Origin: Hymenopellis radicata
Lineage: Eukaryota > Basidiomycota > Agaricomycetes > Agaricales > Physalacriaceae
Assembly (NCBI GenBank): GCA_015501595.1
Contig: JADNRX010000010.1
Location: forward strand, 248,001 to 312,000
Direction of reading: 5' to 3'
DNA: 64,000 nt
Part shown: piece after piece, positions 22,851 to 35,176 of the stretch
How the letters are laid out: the number at the start of each line of letters is the position of its first letter
Numbering within the stretch: the first letter of the stretch is position 1
Notes under the pieces: model-generated
Databases searched by the model: none
Told to the model about the DNA's origin: nothing
Seen by the model: the letters and a program-made list of their open reading frames with translations, nothing else
Translations under genes and position numbers: made by a program

Positions 22851-23182
22851 GCAAGTACGCCTTCAAGTCGTACCGGTACGGCCCGGGGTACTGATCGCCT
22901 GGATCAGAACCACGATCACCGCGAATCTGGCAGCACACGTCTTATCAACACTATAGCGTGTGCGCTCTCTATTTGTACCATGTGCAATTCCTACAAGTCG
23001 CATGTTGCCAGCTAGCCAAGCTGTATCAGCTTATATTGTAGAATGTACCGCCTTGTGCAAAGGAATGTCCTCTCCCATGCGAGCAGCGCTTCTCTACGTG
23101 CAACAAGCCTTCTTACTGCACGTGGCGCGTCGTGTATAAAACATAGCACCCCTCTCGCATCCTTCTATCGTCCCCACAAACA
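22851..23182. promoter_or_regulatory. Divergent promoter; TATA box for the aminopeptidase gene
   Basis: The gap separates the reverse 709-aa gene from the forward peptidase gene. A clear TATAAA at 23135-23140 lies about 45 bp before the peptidase ATG, and CACGTG-like cacgtgg lies just upstream. The reverse gene shows no matching TATA box. Confidence 0.65.
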
Positions 23183-24586
23183 ATGCGCTTCGAGTTCGCG
23201 TCGCTTGCTCTCCTGGCCAGTTTACTCGTCGCTCATGCGGCGCCTATCGCCCATGATGAAATCGTCTCCAAGACCGCGGAAGGCCTCCATCTCCTCAGTC
23301 TCGCAGAAGATGAAGATCCGGTCTGGAAGACAGAAGACGAGAAACTGGAGCTCCTACGACAAGGCGTCCAGTTTGTACGTTTCCCCATTCGTTTTCCTTG
23401 CATATCGCGCTCTAATCTACATACTCAAGTTCGACGTGACCTATACGTACGAACTGGAACAAGAGTTGCCCAACAGGGAGAGACTCGCTGCGGCCGCGTG
23501 CAAGTCATCTTTCATGTCAACCTCTCCAGTTCATTGAGATGCTTAACAATAATTTGTTCAGTCCCGTCTCCGTCGCACCAGACGGCCGTTAACGCCATTT
23601 TGGACACACTTTCTATCTCAAACATGCAAACCTACCTTTCGGGCCTGACCGCCTTTAACAACCGGTACTACACGACCACCACGGGAGCACAAGCAAGTGA
23701 CTACATCCTCAACACCGTGTCTGATGTGAGTATCTCCTTTCGACGTTCTGCATCCTCCTGAAACGCGTTCTTCAGATCATCAGTGGCCGTTCAGATATGA
23801 GTGTGTCCCTCTACAAGCACAGCTGGGCACAATCCAGTATTATCCTCAAAATCGCCGGTTCTGCCGCTTCTACACCAGTTACCATTATCGGTGCCCACAT
23901 GGATTCTATCAACCTGAACAACCCTACGAGTGGTCGCGCGCCAGGTGCAGATGATGATGGGACGGGGACAGTCAATTTACTTGAGGCTCTCCGGGCCCTC
24001 GTTGCTGCCGACTACAAGCCTGCTAAGCCCGTCGAATTCCATTGGTATTCTGGCGAGGAAGCCGGTCTTCTAGGGTCTCAAGCCATCGCCACTGCCTACT
24101 CCCGTGCTGGTGTTGACGTCTACGCCTTTATGGAGATGGACATGTCCGGATAGTACGCCTTTCCTTTGGCTGGTCCCTTCGGCGCGTACTGATTGTGCAT
24201 CACCTTCAGCTTTGCCCCTGGAACTGAAGAAGTCTTCGCCCTCGAGGCCGACTACATTGATGCAGGATTAAATGCTTTCCTTGGTAAACTTATCGATGAG
24301 TACGCCGCCTTCGGATGGACGATGGATATCCCTGTAAGCATTTTCGTCTTTGACATTGCCGAGATCTGATTCAAGACAGTGTGGATACGCTTGCTCCGAC
24401 CATGCCAGCTGGTACAAGGTCGGATACCCCACAACCTTCCCATACGAGGCGGTCACTGGCGATGATGACCCGTACATCCACAGCGCAAGTGATACCACAA
24501 GTGTGACCGGATTCTCGTGGACGCACTCGTTGGAGTTTGCGAAGATTGTGGCTGCGTTTGCTTACGAGTTGGCGCCACCCGCGTAG
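23183..24586 (+). CDS. Secreted M28 family leucine-type aminopeptidase
   Basis: This extracellular di-zinc exopeptidase removes N-terminal residues from peptides. A signal peptide (MRFEFASLALLASLLVAHAA) is followed by a propeptide-like region and then the M28E fold. Zinc ligands are visible: His in IGAHMDS, bridging Asp in GADDDGTGT, the catalytic and liganding Glu pair in SGEEAGLLGS, Asp in EMDMSGY, and His in DPYIHSASDT. The Cys pair CGYAC is near the end, as in fungal and Vibrio enzymes. The stop is TAG at 24584-24586. Introns are short. The second (23500-23561) must use the GC donor T|GCAAGT to give AAAAFPSPSHQTAVN; no GT donor keeps the frame. The TATA box upstream fits inducible expression. 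Confidence 0.93.
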
Positions 24587-25357
24587 ACTGAGGTTGCAAT
24601 CGGGATTTCGAGATAACAAGCATTGTGATAAGATTCGGACGGGAAGTTGTGAATGAGCGGCAGTATGACATTCCACAAGCGCCGATTATACGTACGTTCA
24701 ATCATTGCTAATATTGAATCGAAGCCCTGGGCCTGTGGAGATCATACCGGAGCTGTAGAAGGCCTTGGTCGTCGGTGAATTATTCTGAGGTCGTCGTTTG
24801 AGTTGCCGCGGTCAGGGGTGACATCGGCTCTCGGCGCGACATCCGGTTTTTCGTCCTCATTTTTTTCCTCTTCTGTTCTTGTTCTGTTCCACCGTCCACG
24901 AACCAAGCTTGGACGTTTTACCCATTCGGTATTATTGTGAGTATTGTCTCTGCCGGCTTATCTCTCTGTTTTCGTGATGAACCTATCTATTTTACATTTG
25001 CACGTCAGTCTGAGCACGGTTCGCTGTGCACTCGATGTTAACTTCGCTTTCTGAACTCTCTTTCTTCGATATACCTGTTGTTCTGTATGCTAATCCTCTC
25101 CTCAGATCTTGCGTGATTGTTTTGAAGGCAAGTCTCTTGTATTATTTGTTACGGACCGTGTATTTTTCTTGGATTGTACTACTTGTCTCGAATTTTATTC
25201 CTTGCCCCAAGTCCACGAAATGACAAATGATAAGTTTACAGCCGTCTATTGACCACGATTCGTTCCTGGTGAGTTGACCTCCGACAACGATGGGACCTCA
25301 GTCGAGTCCTTGTTCGGCATCAGCTCATGTGTTCCCTTTCCAGCACATTCATCGGGA
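24587..25357. other. Intergenic gap
   Basis: About 770 bp between the aminopeptidase and the ELMO gene. It is T-rich from about 24850 to 25260, consistent with a fungal promoter. I found no gene, RNA or repeat. Confidence 0.5.
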
Positions 25358-28280
25358 ATGAGCGCCAACCGTAGTCCCGCGAGCCCCGCAGCGCCGGCGA
25401 CGAATGGCTCGTCGTCGCGACCAGGCCTGATACCGACCAACAGTGTCACTGCGGGGGACGTCACCGTCCGCGCCAGGATCGACCCGACGCTCACTGTCGC
25501 GGATGTCATCAAACAGCTCTGCGTCAACCTCAAAATCAAGGGCCCGCCGGTCGACTACGCGCTACGCGACGAGACCGACGAGCTCGTCACGAATGATAAC
25601 CTGAGGAAGAAGATTAAGACCAAAGTTACCTTGAAGTGCGTCTCATTTCTCCTACGTGTATACCAAGGCCCTGATTCCGCCCATCCGCAGGCTGGTCAAT
25701 GCGCCGGCGCGCGAGGCGAGAGAGATTACTGAGAAGCTGAGCCAGCGCGACGACAAGACGCTGCGGTTGACGCTGTTCTCGCTGCAAAAGTTCATTCGCG
25801 TGCGTCAAAAGTCTGCCTCTCGTGCTCACCGTGCTGACCGTCGCGCAGGAGGACGAATTTGCCCAGCATTTCATTAACAACCATGGCCTCGCCGAGCTGG
25901 TCGATGTCATCTACAACTCGCATGGGAACACGCTCGCCGTGCGTACTTGTCTCCAAAAACCATACCCCATGCTTACGCCTTTTTCGCAGTACGCGTTAAC
26001 AGCGATGCAAAACCTGATGGAATTGGATTACGGCTGGGCCAACCTCGACGACACGTTCATCTTCAAGATTGTGCAGATCCTTTCTTCCCCACAGTCCCTT
26101 ATTAACGTCTGCAGACCTGCCACGGCTATACTGAAGAAACTCGTCGAAGCTGATCCGCTGACAGCACCGGGGCAAGGCGCGAGCTCAAGCACTAGTGTTC
26201 CCGCCGTACCTCCTGGGTCCGTGTATCGATATGGATTCACAGTAGTATTCGAGCAGATGAGGAAACAGCCAGGCTTGCTGGAAACAGTAGTAAACAGATT
26301 GAGCAGCGCGGATACAGCTACTGTGCAGCATAGGTGACTTTCCTTTCTGCATCTTTCCTGGTGGAGGACTGAACTATGTCCAAGTATGATGTTGATCAAC
26401 TCGCTCCTCTCACATGCCAGTGACTTGCGCTGGGAAGAATTCATCACGGAGACTGATCGTCTAAATGTCCGAAAGGCTGTTTCTGTACGCATTATTTCGC
26501 GGGTTACCTGACAAGATTCTTGACTCCCAATGACAGCGCCTCATGACGTCTCATACCATTGACGACTTGACATCGTGTATTCTGGATTTCCAAGCAAACA
26601 TCATCCGTGTTACGCATCGGAGGAAAACGACACCTGTTGATTCATTAAACGACCGCTCCCATGAGGCCGCCCTCAAATTCATATGGACCAGCAGCAGACT
26701 GCAGGAGGATAGGGACGAGGCCAATTATATCGTAAAGTGGCGTAAGTTGGGCTTTGAAACTGAGGACATCGATTCAGAGTTCCACGATGTCGGCGTATTG
26801 GGATTAGATTGCCTCGTAAGTCATATATCCAGATATGTGGAGCATCGCAACAGATTAATATTCGAGTGCAGCGGAACTTTGTGACGAAGGAGCCCGATTT
26901 TTCCAAGGTATGGGTATCCTGGTACTTGCAGTCGTGGCAACATATTCAACGGTGTTTCTGTTTAGCTCGTGCTTGAGCAACTGAGCCGTCCCGAAAAACG
27001 GCGATGTCCACTTGCAAAGGCGTCGAATGAAGTCGTCGAACTTCTTTCCGAGCATTGGGCAATTTTCGCACCTGGCTGTATGTGGTTTTCCTCGGCTGCT
27101 TCCGGGGAGGCATCCGTTGATTAAGCATTCACAGATTCCACGTCGACTACTTTTCAGCCGTTTTTCATGGACTTTGCCAAGGTGCATTGGCTTGCGACAC
27201 AACTCTTCATTAGGATGTGGAGTGAAAGCGGCGCCGCCGCGGAAGATTTTACACGTGTCGTTGCCCTCGTTCGTAGCCAGTGAGTTAAGTGACATCCGCA
27301 CATTCATCAGACTGATTTCGCGTCAGGGTGAAGGTTGCTCTTCGCAGTGAGAATGTACGGGAATGGCATGAAGTTGAACACGACTTTTTGGACTGTGAAT
27401 ATCGTGCTGTGAGAGAACGACAAATGAAGGAGATTGAAATGGAAGATGATCTTTTAAGCAAAGTTCCAATACGGTGTGTGACTTGTCTTCCAGCCGCGTT
27501 CGACGTGGTGGCTGATTGGACTTAGGAACCTTCGCGCCAAAATCTACAAAGAGTCCTTTGAGTTCGTCAGGCAGCAGCGGATACAGTGCTTGCTCCAGGG
27601 CGCTTGGTTCGTTAATGCTTTTCCACAGTCATCGCCGATGCCGAGAGAGTCTTCTCGTCGACCGAGTAAGCCGTGGAGATTCATGCGGCTGGTACGTGGC
27701 GGTTTCCGCCCTTCGGTGATCCTCCCGGAGGCATGCTTACCGTTGTTCAGGATAACTCCCTCAAACACTTGTACTTTGTGGATAGCGCCATGAAATTTCC
27801 CGTTCGCAACGGGCTTGAGGATCTGCCGGAACGCATCGAGGTGGCCGCCATTAGCGAGATCTCGACGGGGACCTGTGTGCCGCCGCCCAATGTTCTTCGG
27901 GACCACAGTGACCTCCCCCAGACATCGCCGCTCGCGCCATCTCCGCTGTCGTTCTCGTTACTGAGTGCCCATGAAGGCTCGCTTGCCGATCAGATTGCCC
28001 CGGACCAGTCCAGGTGGGCAGATTGGACGGATGGCTTGAATATGTTACGCCGTGACGGGGGACATGTCGCATCGAAGGAGACGGCAGAGTTCGTACAGGC
28101 GTTGACTGAGATTGGGCTCAAGATCAAACTTTTGGGTACGTGAGGGCCTGCTTGTTCCCATTCATCTGGCTGAAACGATCTCTCTCGTCAGATTTATCTG
28201 GGGAAAAGGTTGAGATACCCAGCGGTTTGACGGCAGGGCCGCCGCCCGCCAACACCGATTTCTTCTTCTCTGAGCTATAA
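25358..28280 (+). CDS. ELMO/CED-12 family protein
   Basis: ELMO proteins act with DOCK-type exchange factors to activate Rac-like GTPases and shape the actin cytoskeleton. The N-terminus (from MSANRSPASP) leads to an armadillo-like region (VNAPAREAREITEKL, DDKTLRLTLFSLQKFI, FINNHGLAELVDVIY, QNLMELDYGWANLD). The ELMO domain follows (RLQEDRDEANYIVKWRKLGF, VGVLGLDCL, ASNEVVELLSEHWAIF), then FAKVHWLATQLFIRMWSESG. A PH-like C-terminal domain carries KHLYFVDSAMKFPVRNGLED, ISEISTGTCVPPP and FVQALTEIGLKIKLLDLS, ending DFFFSEL TAA (28278-28280). About ten introns are present. The start ATG at 25358 is the first in frame. Family assignment is strong because all three regions occur in order. Confidence 0.9.
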
Positions 28281-28573
28281 CAAATGTTTATTCAAATTTC
28301 TTTATTATTCTTATTTGAATGTGTGTGCTACGTGTAGACTATGCAGTTGGATGCAAATGTATGCAGTTGATGCAGTAGAGTAAGTAGTGATGCGCTAGTG
28401 TGAGTTGATCAGATACAGAGCGATGAGTGGTTGGATATACGACAAGGAAAGGCTAATGAACACCGGGGGTTGAACCCGGGCATAATGCTACAAAAAATTC
28501 GTGAGGTAAGGACAGTAAGTAGATTGAAGGAGAGATGATGCAGTTGATACAGTTGTGTGGAGCGTCTAAAAAA
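28281..28573. other. Convergent 3' region, ELMO gene / MTHFR
   Basis: Short repeats of atgcagttg occur from about 28337 to 28375. At 28462-28480 a sequence resembling a tRNA T arm (reverse strand gggttcaaccc) appears without the rest of a tRNA. No gene is seen. Confidence 0.5.
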
Positions 28574-30735
28574 TCAGGAACCGTTGACGAGAGATGCTTT
28601 GTATTCTTCCCCAGCCTGGAAGAATGGGCGGAAGATCGCGTCCGCGTCGTGGAAATCGTTATGAACAACGTTGACGAGGAAGCAGCTCTCCATAAGATCG
28701 GATATTACTTTCCGCGAAGTGGAGTCGCTGTCATAGACCTTGGCCCACTGCGCCCCAAGCTCGAAAGCCTCGTCCTAAAAATGGATGAGATACACTTGAT
28801 TTGGCTCGGGGGCGTGACGATTCACCTTCCACGCCATGAAGCTGACGGCCTCCACAATGGTAGGCTGAACGATCTCCTTGCCGGGGAAGACGCCCCACGT
28901 CACCGCGTTGGGTCCGTCGGAATGGGTGTTAGTCCTCAGATCTCCTCGCTTATTGATAACGTAGTAGGTGATATTGCTGTCCCGTTCAATATGCGAGAGC
29001 AGAAGGGCGAGTAACGCTGGCTGGACGAAGAACTCCAGATAGGCCTGGTGTGACGGGGGAGCGTGAGCCCGTCTGAATCGCAAGAGCTGGGGGCGGCAAT
29101 CTCACCTTTTGGTAGACATATCCGTTACTGGGTCCCCATCCGAATACCTTGTCGTCGCTTCTCACTCCGTCGACCGCAGGTTGTGAGTTGATGGTCAGGA
29201 ACCCCAGTTCATTCATCTGGGATAGCTGTTTGGAGATGACGGATGTTTCGATGGCGGGCGCTTGATCTGACCACGGTAGTGCAGACAAATCGCCGCTGCA
29301 GAATCTGGAGAACAAGGAGGCGACATCTGAAAATGCGCTTGGTTCACCCCATAGCTTCAGAGCGTCCTCTTTCTGAAGCTATAGTGAGTTACACGCTCGT
29401 AACAAATGCAGATAACTTACGGTTTGTTTGATCCATACACCATAACCATCAAGTTCACCGTACGCGGGACTACGGGAATCACCAAAGCGGCCGTTGGGGT
29501 ACTCGTCCCAGTTCTCTGTTCGCGAGATGTACGACTTGGTCCGGTTTGCCCAGAAGATAGGACGAATAGTCTCCGTCCGCCGACTGGGTGTGAGGCTCTG
29601 ACAGAATCTGTGTGAGGCGGCTCGCTCGCAAAACTGATAGAGAACTTCTGCGAACCTGTCTCCAAGGAAGAGGCTTAATGGTTTCAACCCTCGGCACGAG
29701 ATTGAGCTCCTCCAAAAGCATTTTAGTCGCCTTCTCCAGATTCATCGTGTAGAAATGCAGCCCGCGAATACCGATGTCCTCTTTAAGGATTCTACGACAC
29801 ATATCCGCGACGAGCTTTATGCCGATGGCCCGCACTTTCTCGTCATTGTTCTTGTGCGGCTCCAGGGCGTCCAAGAAGAACTGAGGGATGACAGTTTTGG
29901 CCAAGGACGTCGCGCGTTGGAAGCCGTTCCAAGTTTGGATCGGAGCGATACCGGGGACGATGGGGATGGTGATGCCTGCGGCACGGACAGATTTGACCCA
30001 TTCAATGAATACCTCGACATCGTAGAACATTTGGGTGAAAATGAAGCTGACGCCGGCGTCGACCTTTTCCTTCAAGAACCTCATCTCTGCGTCGCGCTCT
30101 TCTGGGGGCAGAAGCTGGTGCTGAGGAAAGCCGGCTACGGCAATGTCGAAATAGTCGCCGTATTCACGTCGTATGTGCCGTACGAGGTCGATCCCGTGCA
30201 CGAAGCCGCCCTCGACAGCCTCCCACTCGTCCTTGCCCATCGGAGGATCACCGCGGAGGGCGAGCACGTTGCGGCATCCCGAGATTTTCGCAGCCTAGCC
30301 GACGGATCAGACCACGTAGACAGCTAGCTCGATGACTCACGCGGAGAGCGATGTCGACCTTGTCCTTGGGCATGTTGGTGCACGTCAGATGCATGCATGT
30401 TTCGATGCCAATCATTCCCTGGCAGGTCTTGACCATTTCAGCGGTCAGGTCAGACGTTCTGCCGCCTGCATTCCTGGGTTGATGTTACTTGCAAATTTGG
30501 GGGAAAGCCGCGGCGGACTTGCCATGTTATATCGATGAATTCAGGCCCCAGCGCACGCATCCGCTCAATACGATCGAGCAGATTTTGAAGACCCTACGAA
30601 CAGAATGTTGGCTACTAGTTCTTGGGCAGTTAAGAATCGAGATGATACCTGAGCAGTCCGCGGAGGAAAGTACTCGAACGACCACCATATTTTGTCTGTC
30701 TTGGACGACTGCTCGATCTTTTGGCTGATTTTCAT
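28574..30735 (-). CDS. Methylenetetrahydrofolate reductase
   Basis: MTHFR reduces 5,10-methylene-THF to 5-methyl-THF, the methyl donor for methionine synthesis; it is cytosolic and uses FAD. The start [15 protein letters not shown] leads to [16 protein letters not shown], the FAD-domain start. Then come [36 protein letters not shown] segments, GIAPIQTW, and [15 protein letters not shown]. The regulatory C-terminal domain has [57 protein letters not shown] and [19 protein letters not shown], ending SLVNGS TGA at 28574-28576. Introns are short. One (30474-30522) has a GC donor (ATG|GCAAGT) and joins DITW to [10 protein letters not shown]. Full length, like yeast Met12/Met13. Confidence 0.95.
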
Positions 30736-31486
30736 GAGGGCGTCAGGGCGTCGTTACCAGCGGCAGCACAAGAGGAGGGAATGAGGGACGAGTCCGGGAG
30801 CAAGGCCTGGAACGCTTGCAAAAATTACAAGTTGCACGATCTTCGATGCCTATATTGGGAGCTGACCAGGTTATATTACGTGCGCACGATTTCAAGAACG
30901 TGCAAACGAGGACTCCGAGGAGATGGAAATACACGCGACAAACATGCGGTAGGATGCATGGAACGTGTATTATGACTATGGACGTGTAGTCGATGAAGAA
31001 TAATAGTTCGTTCACTCGACATAAAAAGCATTCTTCGTAGATTACCCGCTTTCATGTCACACGACCCAACCCAAAGCCTTCGATATTCGCAGCTTGTTCT
31101 CTGAAGCAACACAGTTTATCTGCGGTGCCCAAACTACCGCCAAACGAGGAGGAGACATTACATGAATTCCGGCTGCGTTCAAGTAGAGTGCATGAAAAGG
31201 CCAGGCCAGACACGGTACGATGACATGCCAAACATGCTATTGGGGTTGGAACAAGACGGGAGGACTGCGATGCTAGAGTGGCATCTAAATACAGCGGGGG
31301 AAAGCCTTAAGAAAAGCGATTGAAACCGATAAAGAGCAGGCCTGATAGTCTCATTACCGACCGTAAAAAAGTGACAAGTCGACGATATACGCACACTTGA
31401 GGGTTCGGTTACAGGACTACAGGCCTGAGAGGAACAATATTTGTTTGTAAACTGTACAACAAGGAGAGATACTCCCGTTTGATTCC
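30736..31486. other. Intergenic gap, MTHFR promoter and DUF202 3' end
   Basis: Both flanking genes read leftward. No coding segment, repeat or RNA is recognisable. The antisense frame at 31179-31514 overlaps the DUF202 gene end and is not supported. Confidence 0.5.
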
Positions 31487-31932
31487 CTACTCGAGATCCA
31501 GAAGGATGATGCATGTAACGAAAACGACGGCGATGACGACGGTCATAATTGCAAGGTGTGGCCTATCATAGGGTTAGAAGGAATTTGGGAAGAAGATGAT
31601 TCAACTTGCTTTGGAGATCTAAGGAATGCACTCATTCGAAGCAAGTCTCGACATCCTGAGAGGTATTCAACTATCCCGGCAGCGATTGCCAGAAGGGCGG
31701 CAGCAAACTGGAGGCTGGCGAGGGGAACTCCGTAGCGGGATGCACCAATGTCTTCGCCTTCGGAAGGGACGAGACGGGTCTGAAGGAGGAGGGAGGCAGA
31801 GAGCACAGAGAGCAGTAGAGCGAGCTTGACATGGGATAAGATGTTGCGCTCAAGCATGCAGAAGTCTCTGGCTGTACTCCCCGTGTTGGCAACGCATTTG
31901 ACGCCAAATATGCGATCTACAATGGACGCCAT
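31487..31932 (-). CDS. DUF202 small membrane protein
   Basis: A predicted 132-residue protein. The N-terminal block NTGSTARDFCMLERNILSHVKL is the DUF202 signature found in small fungal membrane proteins. Three membrane helices follow (about residues 35-52, 69-88 and 111-128), with a short cytosolic segment RDLLRMSAFLRSPK between helices 2 and 3. Function is unknown; DUF202-like modules occur in vacuolar transporter chaperone proteins. A GC-AG intron (31563-31609, donor AA|GCAAGT) is required to reach the third helix and the stop after LLDLE; the exon lengths then add up exactly to 133 codons. It diverges from the next gene across 189 bp. Confidence 0.82.
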
Positions 31933-32121
31933 GTATGTATGCGTCAGGAACAGGATAGTAATACGCGGCCACCGCCGTGAGGACGATCCCGATCACGTGG
32001 TGTACTTACGCTCGCAACCAAATCGGGACAACACTGGTTGACCTTTCCTTCGTTCCACGACCAGTCAAGACGCCAGATACGCACGACACTCATTTTTACT
32101 TAAACGATAAACAAACATACA
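31933..32121. promoter_or_regulatory. Short divergent promoter, DUF202 / Ser-rich protein
   Basis: Only 189 bp lie between the two divergent starts, so the genes probably share regulatory DNA. A cacgtgg E-box-like site is at about 31995-32001. Confidence 0.55.
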
Positions 32122-34145
32122 ATGGGCTTTCTCAAACGCTTTTTTTCGCTTGGCGGCAAGAAAGGTCGCAAGCAGAAACTCGCAGAGAGCAACGCAGACG
32201 ATCCTGGTCTCACCATGGACTTTCGCTATCGCCCGCCCGCTACTGAAGAGGAGGCTGAAGCGGTTGCAAACAGGCTGTTAAGGTCTTCCTCTGCCCGCTA
32301 TGCCGTCGTGGCCGAAATTGACTGCAGCGAGTTGCCGCCGCTTCGTAAGTCAATTCGAACCAACTCAACCGCTGACTGACGTACGCTTGTAGCCCATCCC
32401 ATCGACAGAGTTCTCAGAACTCCTACGGCTCGTCTTCGAGTCTAAGGAGCGGCAGCTTCTCCCGTGGAACGTACAAAGTTACAGTCCATCAGAAGGAACG
32501 CTACACTGGTTCAACTACATCGGCATATGGCAGCTCGAACGAGGATGCGGAGGACGTCGTGACGCCTAGGGCGCGTCGCCAGCATCTTGACGCTCAACCT
32601 CAGGATACTACTGCTGTTATTCGTCTTCGCTCTGATCCCTCTGTCGCCAGTCTCTTGGACCTGTATGACGAACACGGGCGTCTGCCTGATCAGGCCTTCT
32701 CCAATTCTTTCCCTTCTCCTCCCGCTACCCCCAGTAAGGATACAATGTCGACCGTCGACCGCCCAACACCTTCTCCGACTCAAGAAGGGCGGGCCCAGTG
32801 TCGCAGAAATGGTTCTACATTGCGCCAACTTTTGGGTACACCATCTGCTCCCAAAAAGCGGGACACTCACGAAACGAGTGCCTTCGAAGGCGACATATCT
32901 TGGGCAGAACGGTTCCTTGGGTAAGTTTTCGTCATTTACTCAAGGATCAGCACCTCATGTTCTACTTCCAGAGAAAATGCCTCTCATTCAGAGTCGTCGT
33001 CGATTACTTCTTTCGGACCCGAGACCCCCATTCTTCCAAACGTTTACGAATCCAACGCCGAAGTCCATACGGACACCACGCTCTCTTCAGATTACGATCA
33101 CTCCACGGACATGATTCGCAACCGTACCATATCTTCCATGAGCGTCGAGTTAAGCAGTACATCTGATGCCACTTCGGTTTCAGAAGGTCCAGTACCGAAA
33201 ACGTACCCTTACGAAGCTGCTGATCCCACCACGCCTCGACGTGCCTCTGAGGTCTTTGGCTTCTTGACAGATAAACGTCGCTCTCGCTTCGTTGACGACT
33301 TCGACCAGCCACTGCCCGAGCCTCCCAGTGCTTTCAGCACGCCCTCGTCCGCTCATGACACTCCTCCATCACGTTTTTCCACCGATACTTCCCTAGACGC
33401 CATCTCACTCAACTCGAGTAACTCAGCGATACCCCAGTCTTCTGATACCCAAGCTTCAGATCCATTTACCGCAGTTTCCCGCACCCACGATCGACCGGCA
33501 GTTGCTCTTCAACCAGCGTCTACGCGCATTCATAACTCCGTCCCAAAATGCCTTTATTCAAACGCGCCTGCTGAGCAGACAGAGGAGACTCGGAAGGTCA
33601 AAGTCCTTATGACCGTCCCCACCACAGTCATGGTTACTGCACCTACTCCGAATCATCAGATGGATCGCTCAATGAGCCGCATTCCTAGGGGGCCGCGCTC
33701 ATCGCGTAAAGCAGACACCACACGAGTGCGAAAAATCTCTTCCTCAAAGGAGCAGAAAGGTCTGTTGGACCGATCCAACTCGCATGATTCGTCCCTCAAC
33801 GATCGTTTCACGGCTATCCCATCTCGCCCTCGCAAAATGCAACCCCGTGTGTCTAGCAACTCGACTACATCGGCAGCCTCATCGATGTCCCAAAGACGTA
33901 ACGAGGATAAAGAAAATGGCTTAGGCTTGACGGCGAAAACCGAACTTCCCTTTACTCCTTTGCGTAGTGGGCAGCGGTCCCTGCTACGCGCTGCCGTGAC
34001 GCCGGGTGCGTTTGTTAAGCCTGAGGTGCCTTCTCCGGCGTCGTCCTCGGAGCTATCGCCCATTGGACAAAGGGTCATGATAGAAACCAGGCGGCAGCGT
34101 ACAAACCAACGGCAGCGATTTGGCCCTAGGGATCACCAGTCTTAG
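32122..34145 (+). CDS. Uncharacterised Ser-rich, largely disordered protein
   Basis: No known domain is seen. The start MGFLKRFFSLGGKKGRKQK is basic and resembles a membrane-proximal leader seen in many basidiomycete proteins. A short ordered part follows (PATEEEAEAVANRLLRSSSA, VAEIDCSELPPL). The rest is rich in Ser, Thr and Pro with basic clusters, including SLLDLYDEHGRLPDQAFSNS, TPRRASEVFGFLTDKRRSRF, ENGLGLTAKTELPFTPLRSG and IGQRVMIETRRQRTNQRQRF. The stop is TAG at 34143-34145. Introns lie near 32345-32392 and 32923-32970. The first intron's donor is unsure; keeping the frame needs a weak gtcaat site. Function is unknown; cell polarity or cell-cycle scaffolds have similar composition, but that is only a guess. 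Confidence 0.75.
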
Positions 34146-35176
34146 TTTGTTGAACGCTTCATGCGGCGCCATTCCGCTCGTCCTTTTTTATTTCTATACA
34201 CGCTCTGCTCTTGCTCTGATCTGCACTTTAGCTCTGATATTTCCTTAAGTATGTATTTATGATAGTAGGTGTCATGCATGTCATGTCATGTATCATTCGA
34301 CATCTCACTACTATGTGGCTGGTCTAGATCTCTTGCACCCTTCACAAGGCAAGGTCCCAGAAAGACTTGCTTCCGGCATACGAAGCCTCATGTTTGGACC
34401 AAGTTTAGGGCAATCATTTCATTCCTTTCTTAGACCATCATCCAAATTCCCACGCTCGGGTGGTTCTTAATTTCCGTCGTCAGTCGTCAGAATAGCTGAC
34501 CCAGCATGCGAATCCTGCTCTCAGTGTGTCCAGGTTGACATTATGGGTCATTCTCTATCGTCTCCGAAACCTTTGAACCGCGGCGCTATCAGAAAATGAT
34601 GTCTTGTTCATGTCAAGTTAACGGCATTCCTACATGTGTTCGTACTACTCCCTGGGTTAGTGTACCCCGTATGGGTGGGCACGCTGTTGACTGAAGTCTG
34701 ACTATCATTGATAGTATCATACTAGCTGCCTTGCAACCCTCGTGAATCGTGAATCTTTCACTCTTTTTTCTGATCGATAACGGCTGACTTGTGTGCATTA
34801 GGACGACAATGGTAAACTGTAAGGGCTTCTTCAGCGGAGATGCACGGCTTCGCTGCATTGAAGCTTCACCGTGACTCTTCTGAGCTTTGGAACCCTGTGC
34901 GGAGTACGCTGGTTTGTGAGTCGAGACCAGCCTGAAGCGAACTTGTGCAGGCTCTTGATATGCTCGGAAGCTGTCGTCAAACGATTAACGCGCAGACCTG
35001 AATGTAAGTGGGGAATGAGTCGCGGAGAACTGCCAGCCTGAAAGCTCGTGGCGGAAGTGTCATTTCTTACTTGGGTGGAATCGCCTTGCATGTTTACCTA
35101 ATGAGAAAAGAAGAACAGATAGGAGAAAACAGATAAATACCCGCATGAATCTCCCCAGGAAGTATCGTTAGGCAGA
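34146..35176. other. Intergenic gap upstream of the P450 gene
   Basis: About 1 kb. The first part contains the T-rich 3' UTR of the Ser-rich protein gene. Small antisense frames (34613-34858, 34831-35091) resemble nothing known. The stretch just before 35177 is A-rich (aacagataaatacccg) and probably carries the P450 core promoter. Confidence 0.5.

Noticed and set aside
28455..28490. tRNA-like T arm on the minus strand (gggttcaaccc within a paired ccggg/cccgg)
   Set aside because: No matching acceptor, D or anticodon arm within 60-90 bases. At most a tRNA fragment or chance.
29755..30327. Forward frame of 190 codons
   Set aside because: Exact antisense of the MTHFR catalytic domain, which is strongly conserved on the other strand.
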